Assembly: GCF_011386835.1 (NCBI RefSeq)
Contig: NC_088791.1
Span: forward strand, 12,276,998-12,340,997
Direction: 5' to 3'
Origin: Chrysemys picta bellii
Taxonomy: Eukaryota; Chordata; Testudines; Emydidae
Length of the DNA: 64,000 nucleotides
Part shown: in pieces, positions 10,671-21,348 of the stretch
Position numbering within the stretch: the first letter of the stretch is position 1
Layout: each line of letters starts with the position of its first letter
Program-made: the position numbers and the translations under genes
The notes under the pieces: generated by a model
The model's database searches: none
The model's input: the letters and a program-made list of their open reading frames with translations, nothing else
What the model was told of the DNA's origin: nothing

Positions 10671-12321
10671 CAGGCCTGCACAACTCGTAAAGTGGTGAGA
10701 GCCATATTACTCCAAAGAAAACAACTGAGGGCCGAAACCCCCCCCAGCGCCGCCAACCCCCCCCAGCGCCACCCAGCCCCCCCCGAAACACAACATCCCC
10801 CCCAGCACCGCCCGCCCCACAGAAACAACCCCCCCAGCACCGCTGAACCCTCCCCCCCCTCCCGCGTGCCATCTGCCCCGCGGAAACAAACCCTCTTCCC
10901 CAGCGCCGCCCCACCGAAACAGCAGTATTGAACGGCAATATGTTATAGCGGCCCCTAAGGTAGTATAATTAAGGTAAAAGAAAAATGTCTTTTTGCTAGA
11001 AGTAAAATAAGATCTTCCCCCCACTTTGTAATCGATTGCCCTGTTGAATGAATGAGGTGTGAATGAGGAAGGCGTGGAAGGCAGGCACCTCTGGACAGCT
11101 GCAACGCTTGGAGAGGGCAGGGCCAGCTCTAGGGTTTTTGCCGCCCCAAACAAAAAAAATTTTGGCTGCCTCCCCTTTCTTTTTCATGCCCCCGGCCCCA
11201 CCCCAACTCCACCCCTTCCAAACCCCTTCCCCAAATCCCCAGCACCGCCTCCTCCCCTGGCGTGCCGCATTTCTCCCCCCCATTGCTTCCTACGGGCCCC
11301 CCGTGACGTCCTGCCCTAGCTCACCTCCACTCCACCTGCTCCCCCAGGGATGCCGTCGCTCCGCTTCTCCCCCGTCCCTCTCAGGCGAGGGAGGGCGGAG
11401 AAGCGGAGCAGCAGCGCGTTCAGGGGAGCAGGCAGAGCAGAGGTGAGCTAGGGTGGGGGGGCGCAGGAAGTAATGGGGGGGTTAGAGGAACCGCTCCCCA
11501 CTCCAGCTCACCTCTGCTCCACCACCACCACCTCCCCCGAGCGCCCGCTGCTCGGCTTCTCCTCCCTCCCAGCCGTGCTGCGCGAAATAGCGGTTTCGCA
11601 CGTGGCAAGCCTGGGAGGGAGGGGGGAGAAGCAGAGCGGCGGCGCATTCAGGGGAGCAGGCGGAGCTGAGGTGAGCTAACGTGGGGGGGTGCAGGAAGTA
11701 ACGGGGGGTAGAGGAACCACTCCCCACTCCAGCTCACCTCCGCCGCCTCCCCCGAGCGCCCCGCCACTTGGCTTCTCCTCCCTCCCAGCCTTGCTGTGCG
11801 AAACAGTGGTGGCGGCGTGCTCAGGGGAGCAGGCGGATGCGAGCTGGGGTGGCGGGGGCACTTTTTTCCCATGTCCCGGAGTTGGCACCTTTGATGGCCG
11901 GCACCAGAATGCCACCCCTAGAAATGTGCCGCCCCAAGCACCTGCTTGTTTTGCTGGTGCCTGGAGCCGGCCCTGGGAGAGGGGATGGGAGCAAGACCAG
12001 ATTAGTAGAACAGGTCAGCCACCGACTTACCACTCACCTCCTCAGCCCACTTGCCCCGGCTCGCCTACTCACCCCCCGCCACTGCCCACCCACTCGCCTC
12101 CTCAGCCCTCCACCCTCCCGGCTCGCCTACTCATTCCCTGCCACTGCCCGCTCGCTCACCTACTCAGCCCCCCTCCCTCACCCGCCGCTTGTCTACTCAC
12201 CCCCCCCCCCCCCCCCCGCCTGCGGGCCGCACAGCGAGCCCATCTACTCAACCCCCGTGGGCAGCACAATGAGCCCACGCGGGCCGCATGCGGCCCCTGG
12301 GCCGCATGTTGTGCAGGCCTG
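10671..12321. mobile_element. Large non-autonomous hAT inserted in CR1
   Basis: TIRs CAGGCCTGCACAAC (left) and GTTGTGCAGGCCTG (right) are perfect inverted repeats. The 8 bp TSD GTCTAGAT is perfect (10663-10670 and 12322-12329). The interior is C-rich low complexity plus a second hAT (11118-11975). It has no transposase; the 187- and 212-codon frames at 11689-12331 are Pro-rich low-complexity artefacts. Confidence 0.9.
11118..11975. mobile_element. hAT nested inside the larger hAT
   Basis: Starts CAGGGCCAGCTCTAGG and ends CTGGAGCCGGCCCTG. The TSD GGAGAGGG is perfect (11110-11117 and 11976-11983). The interior has a duplicated GC-rich unit of about 230 bp (GGTGAGCTA..GCAGGAAGTAA at about 11441 and about 11670), and each unit carries inverted GAGGGAGG/CCTCCCTC arms. 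Confidence 0.9.
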
Positions 12322-12410
12322 GTCTAGATAATACTTAGTCCTGCCATGAGTGCAGGGGACTGACTAGATGACCTCTCGAGGTCCCTTCCAGTTCTATGAG
12401 TTTATGATTC

Positions 12411-13250
12411 AACTGTTAGGCCACATTTTCTCACCTTCTGTGGGAACGGCGGAACTCTTTCACTCACGTTTTGTCATTTCTGCATCCTTGGAAACTGAAG
12501 AGTTATTATTTATTATTGAGTTATTTAAGTATGAGCGCAACATATGAAGAAAAGGGTGAATATTCTGGTGACCTGGAAAAAAGGATCTTTGATGTAACTG
12601 AAACACCCATGACTTCTTTCATTTGAAAAAAAGGGGTCCGGGGGGAGGGGGGCAGGAAGGGAGGGCAGATCATCAATTGGTATAAAACTGTGGCCCTTCT
12701 CTGACTTTATTTACCCTAGCTGAGGATCTGGTCCAATAACACTAGTGTGAGAGTGAAGTTAGGCAATGCCAGTTATTCTTTCCAATTGTTTCCTTTAATG
12801 AGGAGAAACAATAGGAGATGTATGCTGCATGCCTTTGTGACTAGACGACCACTGACCGCTCAGTAAATAGGGCGGGTGAAATGTAAGTACAGTGTCTGGC
12901 AATGAGATGGATGATTGGCAGGAAGGGTGATGGTGGGAGGGAGATGTGTTCTTTGCTGCTGAGCGTCTTCCTGGACCGCCACAGCTTCTTAGCATGGCAT
13001 CCAGGCTGCTGCTGTCTCCGTGTCTTTTTTTCAAAGCTCATTCTAAAAGCATTTCTTTGCCCCTTGTCCTGTGGACTCTAATCCTCTCTCTGTCGCTCTT
13101 ATGACTCAGTTGTTTCATGGAGTCAGCCCAGAACGTCTTTGCCCCACAGTTTTCTGTAACTTCTGCCATAAAGTGTCCTGTCATGCAGGCTACCACTGGC
13201 CCTGCCTGGGGGTAGGGAAAGATAAGTGCTGTAGCAGCTATACGTGAAAA
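12411..13250. other. Unassigned non-coding DNA
   Basis: No gene recognised. A weak relic of the palindromic repeat (CTAGCTGAGGATCTGGTCC) lies near 12717-12735. Confidence 0.4.
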
Positions 13251-13254
13251 GGAA

Positions 13255-13890
13255 GGGTGGTCTCTGGGTTAAGGCACCGGCCAGGGAGTCAGAGGGAATG
13301 GGTTCAGTGTTCAGTTCTGCCACAGACTCACAATGGGTGCTTCTACACAGCAAAAGAAGAAGATACTCGTGGCAGCGAGTCTCAGAGCCTGGATCAACTG
13401 ACTGTAGAGAGAGACGACGTGTAGTGGGGGCGTGCGGGGTCATGTGCCCTCCCCCCAGATTTGCTGTTTGGCTTGTATTGAGCATGCTTAGTAACACGGC
13501 TGAGGCCGGCTGCCCTCACTCTGCCCCCCCCCCCACTGTTGACAGGCACGGGTTGTCTCTGATTGCGGGGCTAGAAATAGCAAATGTAGACATTTGGGCT
13601 CAGGGTGGAGCGTGGGCTCTGAGACCCTCCCCTCTCGCCAGACTTCAGAGCCCGGACTCCAGCCGGAGTGGGAACGTCTACACTGCTATTTCTAACCCTG
13701 TCGCAGGAGCGTCAAGAGCCCGAGTCAGTTGACCTGGGCTCAGAGACTCACAGCTGTGGTTTTACTGTTTGGGGGTCTGTTTGCTGTGTAGACATACCCT
13801 ATGTGACCATGGGCAAGTCATTTTAATCTCTGTATATCTAAATCCCCATCTCTAAAATGGGCATCATGATCCTTCCTTTCTCCTGTCTAC
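13255..13890 (+). mobile_element. MIR-type SINE split by a MITE
   Basis: The left part reads GTTCAGTTCTGCCACAGACTCACA up to 13334. The right part resumes at about 13803 with GTGACCATGGGCAAGTCATTTTAATCTCTG and TAAAATGGGCATCATGATCC. The two halves are adjacent in the MIR core once the insertion is removed. Confidence 0.8.
13335..13799. mobile_element. TCTACAC-type MITE inside MIR
   Basis: Inverted ends GGGTGCTTCTACACAGC and GCTGTGTAGACATACCC. Inner arms are also symmetric (CTCAGAGCCTGG... and ...GGGCTCAGAGAC). It has the same family ends as roughly a dozen other segments here. No coding capacity. Confidence 0.8.
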
Positions 13891-14921
13891 TTAGATGCTA
13901 ATCCCACAAACACACATGCTTAACTTGATGCATTGAGTAGTCCCAGTGAAATCAATGAGACCTCTCAGTATGTAAAATGAAACATGTTTGCAGGATGGCA
14001 GCTTAGACTGTAACCTCTCTGGGCTGGGGACTATTGCTGAGTGTTTGTACAGCACCTGTTCAGTGGGGACCCAATCTCAGTTGGGGCTTTGAGGTGCTTC
14101 CAGAAAACAAATAATAAACTTTCAATGGAGCTGAAAACATTCCTATTTTATAGGGTTAAATTCTGCTCTTGCTTAAACTGAGAAACGAATGGGGCCCATA
14201 AAATGTTTATACATTACTATTTTTTAAAATAAACCCTACATGTTATGTCTCAACTAAGTTGACAACAGCCCCTTAGCTGTCCTAAAGTTCAACTACCTGG
14301 GAAGTTTTCCCTAGGAAAAGCTTTATTAAATGATTTGCGCTTCTTGTACTTTTTGTTCCAAATTATGTCACTCCCTCTTTCATTTCCTCTTCAAGCTCGC
14401 TGCTTGCTACAGTTAATTTGGTTGTCCTTGCCTTGACTACCATAAATATACTTTCCCAGTAGTACTTTGTAAGCTGAATTAGTCAAGTGATCTTGGCTAT
14501 AACATTCAAGAAAACAGGGTCGACAAGATTAAAGGCTGGGAGAACATTATGGATGAAGATACTGCTTTAAAATCAGCCATAAAGGTGCATGAGCAAAAAA
14601 GTGCTGATAAGGCTGAGACATTTCACGGTTGCTAAAATTTTGACCTTAGATGTTCTATTAGAAGAAATAATTGTTCACTTATTTCTCCTCTCCCTCCGCA
14701 TCATATTAAAGCAAAAATTCCCGAACAAAAGGCCTTCCAAGTGGTGCCAGATTAAAAACAAGGAGATAAAACCTGACCTTCAACCAGAAAGGCATAGCCT
14801 TCAAAGCCTGCCTCAATCTTCAGGTATATAGGGTCCTGTCTAAGTTACAAGATACTAAGCTCCCCACTTGTGATCAATGGCACAGGGGCGATCCACAATG
14901 TAAGGAGGTCATTCTCACCAC
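13891..14921. other. Non-coding DNA with an L2-like 3' tail
   Basis: At 14007-14118 a plus-strand relic reads GACTGTAACCTCTCTGGGC, GTGTTTGTACAGCACCTG, GGGGCTTTGAGGTGCT and AAATAATAAA, a pattern typical of old L2-like 3' ends in sauropsids. The rest (including the 80-codon frame at 14589-14831) is unassigned. Confidence 0.5.
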
Positions 14922-15257
14922 CACAAGTGGCGACTTTCATTTTTCCAGGTGGGTGCTCCACCCCTGCTCTACTCCGCCCTCACTCTGCCCCTCCCCCCTG
15001 GGCCCCACTCTCACTCCACCTCTTCCCGCTTCTGCCCCGCCCCTCCCCCGAGTCTCCACCCTCGCTCTGCCTCTTCCTGCTCCTGCCCCGCCCCCTCCCC
15101 CAAGCACATCCTGCCCTCACTCTGCCTATTCCCGCCCCTGCTCCACTGACCGTACCTGAACAGCTCATCGTCAGGTGGCTGATGGGTGCTGAGCACCCAC
15201 TATTTTTTTCCCCACGGGTGCTCCAGCCCCAGAGCAGCCACGGAGTCAGTGCCTATG
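14922..15257 (-). mobile_element. hAT-like element (CATAGGCGC-type), copy 1
   Basis: Flanked by CTCACCAC (14914-14921) and CTCACAAC (15258-15265), a 7/8 TSD. The right end AGTCAGTGCCTATG and the internal GGGTGCTCCAGCCCC match, inverted, the left end of 27183-27587. The interior is pyrimidine-rich low complexity, and all frames in it are artefacts. Confidence 0.75.
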
Positions 15258-15265
15258 CTCACAAC

Positions 15266-16342
15266 TCTGCGTCTGCTGCGGACGCCCTCGTTTCCCCTTG
15301 GCAGCGCTAGTCAGCACACCCTGCACATGAGTGAGCCAAGGCCCCTGGAAACCACTCAACACAACCAAAGCGGTACAGGGATTTAAATGGCTGGGAACTT
15401 CTGAAGGTCAGGATGTACTTCCCCAGCCACGAGGCGTGTATAACCCATGTGATGGCTGTAGTTCTGGGTACCCCATCAGCTTCCAATTTGCTACACCACA
15501 TATAGAAGTTCAGTCTGCCGCCCAGTTAACAGCCCTGCTCCTTTAGTTCAAGTGGTACAAGCTCATGTGTCTAGATCGAGAAGTTGTGGATTTGATCCCT
15601 GTAGATGACCCACCCAAGCCGTTTGTTGCAAGAGCGACTCAGGAAATGGGCCCGTTGAGCCAGTCAGATGGTGTCAGGGCAGCAGAATGGGCAGCCTTTA
15701 GGACCACACACAAACTGAACCTCACCACAAGACGGAAGCCGCAAGACTTGAAGTTCTCACTAAAACCACTGTACTTGTTCCAACTACCTTTTAAATAGTA
15801 ACTAGTGGTCATGGATACCTGAATTTTTTGGGTGCTCAACCTGAGACACCTTAAAGGAGCCTGATTCACGAGGGGATGGGGGGTTCTTGGCATTTTCGGA
15901 AAAAGAACAAACCCCTTTAAAGTGCCTCAAATTGGGGCACTCAAAATCACCAGTCACTCTTGAAAATGTAGGCCAAATACCTGCTCTGTACAACAACAGT
16001 ATTCCACAACAGGCTGGCCTCCCATGATCTGAAGAAAACCATTACTTTGCAGAGGTTAAAAGTGAAGTTGTCACGGTCCATTGTTGTCTGCTGACCTGTC
16101 CCTAGACATTAATAGTTGATTTAAGCAATAGGAGGCCCCCATCCATGTCTGAAATTTCTGTAGTCCCTACATATGAAGGCAGCTGGGACTAGAACTGGGG
16201 CACTTTGTCTCTAAAAGCTGCAATGTTATCAGGTGAATTGAAAGGGTAAATCTTTTCGGTCAGTAGGAGCATAAGGAGTTATTGGAGACCCTTATATTGT
16301 GGTCATCTATTACATTCTCTATTAAATCTATAAGACTTTCGC
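15266..16342. other. Non-coding DNA with tRNA-like and other relics
   Basis: A tRNA-like head lies at 15543-15601. About 15820-15990 resembles the diffuse repeat with GGGTGCT and TTGAAAAT words seen at about 20.9-21.1 and 63.6-63.8 kb. No host gene. Confidence 0.4.
15543..15601 (+). mobile_element. tRNA-like SINE head relic
   Basis: TTTAGTTCAAGTGG (A-box-like) and GATTTGATCCC (B-box-like) stand about 35 bp apart. It shares CAAGCTCATG with the tRNA-like halves at 41.0-41.2 kb. It is not a tRNA gene: the arms do not pair. Confidence 0.5.
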
Positions 16343-16345
16343 TAA

Positions 16346-17951
16346 GGGCTTGTCTCCACTGGCAAATTTCTGTGCAGTAAAGCAGCCTTTTGCGCTCAAA
16401 CTGCAGCGTGCACACACTGCCAAGCCACTCTGTGCACAGAAACTCCTCAGTTGCAGCGCTGCAAAAAAACCCCACCTCGACGAGCATCGTCAGGCTATTT
16501 GCACAGAGGCTCCATTGCCAGTCTAAACACTTGCTTGCTTTCTGCGCTGTAATTGGCCTCCAGAGCTGTCCCATAATGCCTCGAGTGACCACTCTGCTCA
16601 CTGTTTTGAACGCAGCTGCCCTGGAGACATGCGCCCCTCCCCTTTCAAAGCACCGTTTTTGACAGCCCTTGCGTGCTGTGCTGATCTGCTCCAGGACACA
16701 AAGCAAACCATTAATGTGGAATGCTGGTGCTGTTGAACACCGAGGTGTCTCTGTGTGTGTGTGTGTGAGGGAGAGATTGCTATGCAGAGAGCCCAGGGAG
16801 GGAGGCGGGGGCTGATGTTGGGGTTTCCGCCCCGCCCCGCCTCAGGACCGGTTGCTTCCTGCCGCTGTCTGAACTTACAAGACAGCATGCTGACACACTT
16901 TGTCCCCCAAAACACACTGTCTCTCTCAGGGCCGGCTTTAGGCTGATTCAGCCGATTCGGCTGAATTGGGCCCTGCGCCAAGAGGGCCCCGCGCTGCAGC
17001 TGTCCGCCCCGCCCCCAGCTCACTTCCCCCTCCTCCCTTCCCCTGCACGCCCCGCCCCCTCCCCTGCTTCCCGCGAATCAGAGATTCGCGGGAAGTCTGA
17101 GACGAAGCAGGGGCGGGCCGACCGGCAGCACGAGGTAAGCTGGGGTGGGGGCGGGAGAAGGGCTCCGGGGAGGCGCGGCCCGTTCCCTCTGGCCCGGCTT
17201 GGCTCCAGCCCGGCCCCCGCGGCTCGGATTCCCCTCCCCCCCGCCCCGCGGCGCGGCTTGGCTCCCCCCCGGCCCCGCGGTGCGGCGCGGCTCGGGTCGT
17301 CCCCGTCTCGTCCCCCCCCCCCCCCCCAGGCACGGCTCGGGTCGTCCCCGTCCCGTCCCCGCGGCTCGGGTCGTCCCCGTCCCGTCCCCGCGGCGCGGTG
17401 GGGCTCGGGTCCCCCCGTCCCGTCCCCCCCCCGCGGCGCGGTGGGGCTCGGGTCCCCCCGTCCCCCCATGGCGCGGCTCGGGTCCCCCCCGCCCCCCCCG
17501 CGGCGTGGCTTGGGTCCTGGGGGCGGGGCTTGCAGCAAGCCCCGCCCCCAGGAATCGGGCCCCGCTCTTGCTAAAGCCGGCCCTGGTCTCTCTCCCCCCT
17601 CCATACACACACACACTCCCAGTCACACACTCTCTCCCCCACTTCAGTTGAAAAGCAGCTGCAAATGTAGTAGGATGCCCATGGAACAATGGGACTGAGA
17701 AACCTGCATCATGTGATGCTGTGCCTGCCCCATGAGGCATTGCAAACCCTTCCCAAAGAACCCTGCAGCCAGTGGCACAGTGGGATAGCTACCACAATGC
17801 ACTGCTGTCTTTGCCGTTGCAAGAGCTGCTAATGTGGAAACACTTCAGTGTCACAAGGAGCAGTGTGGACATGCAACAGCAGTTTTATTCCAGCGTTTCA
17901 ATAAAAGTGGTATAACTTGTGGCGCAGAAACTTGCCAGTGTAGACATATCG
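16346..17951. mobile_element. TCTACAC-type MITE split by a hAT
   Basis: Ends GGGCTTGTCTCCACTGGCA and TGCCAGTGTAGACATATCG, with TSD TAA at 16343-16345 and 17952-17954. TAA suggests PIF/Harbinger-type transposition. The interior has symmetric words (TGCAGCGCTGC and similar). A hAT occupies 16927-17585. Confidence 0.8.
16927..17585. mobile_element. GC-rich hAT nested in MITE
   Basis: Starts CAGGGCCGGCTTTAGG and ends CTAAAGCCGGCCCTG (perfect 15 bp TIR). TSD GTCTCTCT is perfect (16919-16926 and 17586-17593). It contains degenerate CGGCTCGGGTC/GTCCCCGTCCC tandem units (about 17280-17500). The overlapping 131-220 codon frames are Gly/Pro/Arg low-complexity artefacts. Confidence 0.92.
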
Positions 17952-18099
17952 TAAGAGTCACCCTGAATGAGGTGGTGGGAGGGAGAAGGGTTTTTGATTT
18001 ACACCTTGGCCTTTGATTAGTAATGATTAAACTACAATGGCTTTGTTTATACCAGATTGCAACTGGTATACATTAAAACACCACTGAAAGGACGAATAA

Positions 18100-18245
18100 T
18101 TTTGTGGCTGAAGCTCCGGAATGGAATTCAAGAGAGCTGAGTTCAATTTCTATTTGTGCATAAGACTTTTTGTATAACATTGGCTAAGGAATTTAATCTC
18201 TGTGCCTCAGTTCCTTGTCTGTAAAATGGGGATAAATATACTACG
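18100..18245 (+). mobile_element. MIR-type SINE fragment
   Basis: Contains AGAGAGCTGAGTTCAATTTC, then TTTAATCTCTGTGCCTCAG and CTGTAAAATGGGGATAAAT, the MIR order from head region to core. Diverged. Confidence 0.75.
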
Positions 18246-18308
18246 TTTGTCCATTTAAACAGCAAGTTCTTCTAAGCAGAGATGATTTTATTGTGTGTAT
18301 GTACAGAG

Positions 18309-18860
18309 CAGCTGGTTGGGAATGTTCCATCAATGATTTCTTGATGGAAAAGTAGTTTCTGCAAAAATCTAATTTTTCTGCAGAAAAATTTCAATTTAGA
18401 CAGTTTTCTGATTTTCCATTGCGAAAATCTAAATGAAATAGTTCATTTTGGGTTGGTTTGACCCATATCAAAGCATTTTGGTTTGCTGAACTGAAACAAA
18501 ACTTACGTTCAGTTCAGTTTTTGATTCCATTCTTTCCTATGGGCCAGGATCTTTGGCCAGACTGCATCTCCCATCATACAGTGTGGGCTCCATCTGACTG
18601 AGCCACTTGATGCATCATGGGAGTTGCATGATTGCAGTCCATCATGGAAAATGTAGCTTGGCCCAGGAGCCTCACATATAGGGAAGAATAAAGGCATAAG
18701 GCACCCAAACTACAGCTTCCATGGAGCACCCCAGGACACTGTAAGTGGATGCAGTTTAATATTGAACTGACTTGAAATGAGGAGTTTTGCCATTTCCAGA
18801 TTGAAATTTTTTGCACTTTTCATTCTGCAAAAAAATGTGATCGTTTGACTTTTCACCCTA
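18309..18860. mobile_element. AT-rich TIR element with CATCTCCCAT centre, copy 1
   Basis: AGCTGGTTGGGAATG at the left and decayed TTTGACTTTTCACCCTA at the right enclose a core containing GCATCTCCCATCAT and CATCATGGGAGTTGCATG in inverted orientation. The same structure recurs at 60904-61399. Class uncertain; no coding. Confidence 0.5.
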
Positions 18861-20200
18861 ATGCGGGATGAAAACACATGTCAAACTATTAGACGTTCCT
18901 GCAAGGCAGAAATTCCCCTTTTTGCTTGGTTCTGCTGTACAGGACCTAACACAATGGAGCTCTGGTCACAACCTCCTGTTGCTACAAATACATTTATTTT
19001 ACTAAAACCCTGGAAAATTCCAGAACTAAGGCCTACAGATGATTTGAGACAGGCTGTAATTCTGTTTTCCTCACAATGCGTTACACTGTCCAACGTTTGA
19101 ACAAGAGGCACCCGTTGCTTATTTTGTAACACACCATATGACTTTCTCTCGTTAGCTGTTCTCATATAAAAGCTTTGCTCTATAGAGCTTACCAAGCCAG
19201 CTTTTCTATGTCAAGTTGTCACAGACATTTTCCCTATTCATTCTGAGACCGACTGCTGTTAAAGGGTTGTAACAAAGACGTAACGTGCTCCTTTCACATC
19301 TTTCCGATCCATCTGAGTTAAACCTACATTTTAGTCCTTTATACTCTTCTTTCCATTTTTTTTCCTCAATGGGAATCAGACCATTTTATTCAAGCCATTT
19401 CCACATCATGTTAACCCATTAAAACTTGAAATAATGTATTGTACCTTCACCAAAGTCTCCCATCCTTTCCCCTAAACGGAATGATTGTTTCTGTAAACTC
19501 TCAATTCTCTTGTTCGTTTCAAAGGGCTCTCTCACTTTGTGGGAATCCTCCCATTCTCATTAAACTTCTCATCTGAACAGTTGCCCTGGAAACAAAGGGT
19601 CTGATCCAGCCAGGGAGCTTTGCTCCTCAACGCTCGTTGGTTGGGTAGTGGCTAAAGTCATTCAGTACTTTTCAAAGGATGCTCAGCACCTTGCAGGATA
19701 GGGGCCTTATGTATTAAATATTGTAGAACACTAGTCCTAGGATGACAGGAAATGATGCTGTGTTTTATAAGCTCTCCCACTCCTTCTCCTCAATAACAAG
19801 GGGTGTGAAGAAGTTATAACTGCTTGATATACTTCTCTGGCGTCTGATCTCGTTTATACACTTAGGGCATTGGAACAGGTTAATGCACACCAATGTTTAG
19901 TTGAAAAGTCTCTGGGAAAGTCTTTAAGTGGGCGTCACTGACTTTTTCCATGGTTGTTTAGAATAGGCCAGCTGATTTGTTATTGAACTATCTTGGTTAA
20001 TGGAGGATTGGGTTACAGTGAGAAAAACCAGCTTGGAAAAAACCCTGGACGTTCTTTAAGATAAGTGCTGAAATTCTTCCAAACAAACTCCTGGCCAAAG
20101 CAAGAACCTGAGTCTTAACATCGGCCAAAGAATTTTCAGTGTGAGAATGGAGTTGGGGGGTTGAGTAATAATTGGCGCTAGGATGACCTTTCATAAATGG
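18861..20200. other. Unassigned non-coding DNA
   Basis: A weak L2-like 3' relic (CTGTACAGGACCTAACACAATGG) lies near 18930-18960. Otherwise nothing recognised. The 104-codon frame at 18881-19195 has no domain. Confidence 0.4.
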
Positions 20201-20204
20201 AGAA

Positions 20205-20305
20205 AGAGGTAGGACTTGCGGTTAGGGCACTGGACTGGGACTCAGGAGAGCTGAGTTCAAGTCCTAGCTGTGCCAGACATTCTATGTGTGACCCTGGACA
20301 AATAA
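20205..20305 (+). mobile_element. MIR-type SINE 5' part
   Basis: GGTTAGGGCACTGGACTGGGA, GAGTTCAAGTCCTAGCTGTGCC and GTGTGACCCTGGACAA give the tRNA-like head and start of the MIR core. The B-box GTTCAAGTCC is visible. Confidence 0.75.
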
Positions 20306-20329
20306 CTAATAATGTTACCAATCCAAAGC

Positions 20330-20905
20330 AGGACATGAAATCATCAGCCCTGAGGAAACACCAACTAGTACAGAACACTGCAGCCCCTCTCTTCAACAAC
20401 ACAGGCTACTGTGAGCACATCAAACCCATCTCCAAGCTGGCTCGGCACTGAATAACAAGTCACATTCAAAGTCTTGGTCCTTATCTTCAAGGCGCTCAAT
20501 GGCTGAGCCCAGCATGTCCTCTAAAAGGTTGATTAATGATGTGGGATGAAGACCCTGGTCAATTTCATTCTTCTGGCACAATGGAATTCCCTACCATCAG
20601 TGTAAAGCTCATCTGGGTAAGAGATAGAGCTTTCCAGTTGGCTGGCCTTACCCTGTGAAATAAACTCCCCATGGAACTAACAACCATCTCAAGATGCACT
20701 TCTTTGACCTGCCTTCTCTGCCATAAACACCGACCAGCATGTACATTTAAACAAAACAAAAATCCCTAGCAAAACAAAACACCCACTGCACACACAGTTC
20801 TCCTGCTGGGGAGAGGCCAAAGGAGCAAACAAACGACACACAACGGATGTGGAGTCACGTTGCTTAATGCGCTACTGGAAGGTTCTCCAATACTACATAA
20901 GACTG
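20330..20905 (+). mobile_element. L2/L3-like LINE 3' end, copy 1
   Basis: Shares the block series of 43795-44555: AGTACAGAACACTGCAGC, GTAAAGCTCATCTG, GACCTGCCTTCTCTGCCATAAACAC, GGGGAGAGGCCAAAGGAGCAAAC and CACGTTGCTTAATGCGCTACTGG. In the first block the reading LVQNTAAPLFNNTG resembles L2/L3 reverse-transcriptase C-termini. Stops abound; inactive. Confidence 0.65.
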
Positions 20906-21294
20906 GGCCCGATTTTCAATAAAGCTGTGCACCCATTTAGGCCCTTAAATAAGAATCTAGATCATCAATAGCTCAGCACATTGGGTGCTGAGCACCTTTG
21001 AAAATCCTGCCATTATTACTCAACTGATGAGAGATGCTGGGTGCTGAGAACTTCTGAAAGATTGGCCCTACTTGTGTATACTTGAAATCAGACCTGACTT
21101 AGGTCTCTAAATGGAAGTGAGTTCTTCTGAAAATGTTGCCTGGTGCTTTTCAAAAATTGCTTCTTCCTAGAGCTAACTTACCACACTGCCTTTCTCATTG
21201 CTAAACAGCTGTTCCTCTTCGCTACCTGGGCTGCTCATCAAAAAGAAATAAAAACCACGTACCTGACAAAGTGATATAACCGAAATGATAAACA
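20906..21294. other. Old diffuse repeat
   Basis: Contains GGGTGCTGAGCACCTTTGAAAATC and a diverged repeat of it (GGGTGCTGAGAACTTCTGAAA), similar to relics at about 15.85 and about 63.65 kb. No gene. Confidence 0.4.
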
Positions 21295-21348
21295 GTAAGT
21301 AACATCAGCAAAGAGTCCTGTGGCACCTTATAGACTAACAGACGTATA

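Larger units (their letters stand above)
8698..12410 (+). mobile_element. CR1 LINE, 5'-truncated, with nested insertions
   Basis: A long CR1 copy in plus orientation. It keeps part of the reverse-transcriptase region (8.76-10.10 kb) and the 3' untranslated region (ATGACCTCTCGAGGTCCC, then TTCTATGAGTTTATGATTC at the end). It is interrupted by hATs at 9404-9679 and 10671-12321, the latter containing another at 11118-11975. Removing these leaves continuous CR1 sequence across each TSD. An internal run of 24 A (10126-10149) is a local expansion. Confidence 0.9.

Noticed and set aside
10671..12321. CpG island marking a host promoter
   Set aside because: The whole GC-rich block is bounded by hAT TIRs and an 8 bp TSD inside a CR1; no adjacent host gene.
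11689..12331. Frames of 212 and 187 codons
   Set aside because: Proline/serine-rich artefacts spanning the boundary between two nested hATs (11975); no domain.
13244..13732. 162-codon plus-strand frame
   Set aside because: Runs from an MIR into a MITE; no coding signature.
16752..16766. (TG)n microsatellite
   Set aside because: Only about seven repeats; too short to be notable.
17020..17740. Overlapping frames up to 220 codons on both strands
   Set aside because: Gly/Pro/Arg-rich low complexity in several frames at once, mostly within a hAT with perfect TIR and TSD. GC-rich DNA lacks stop codons by composition.
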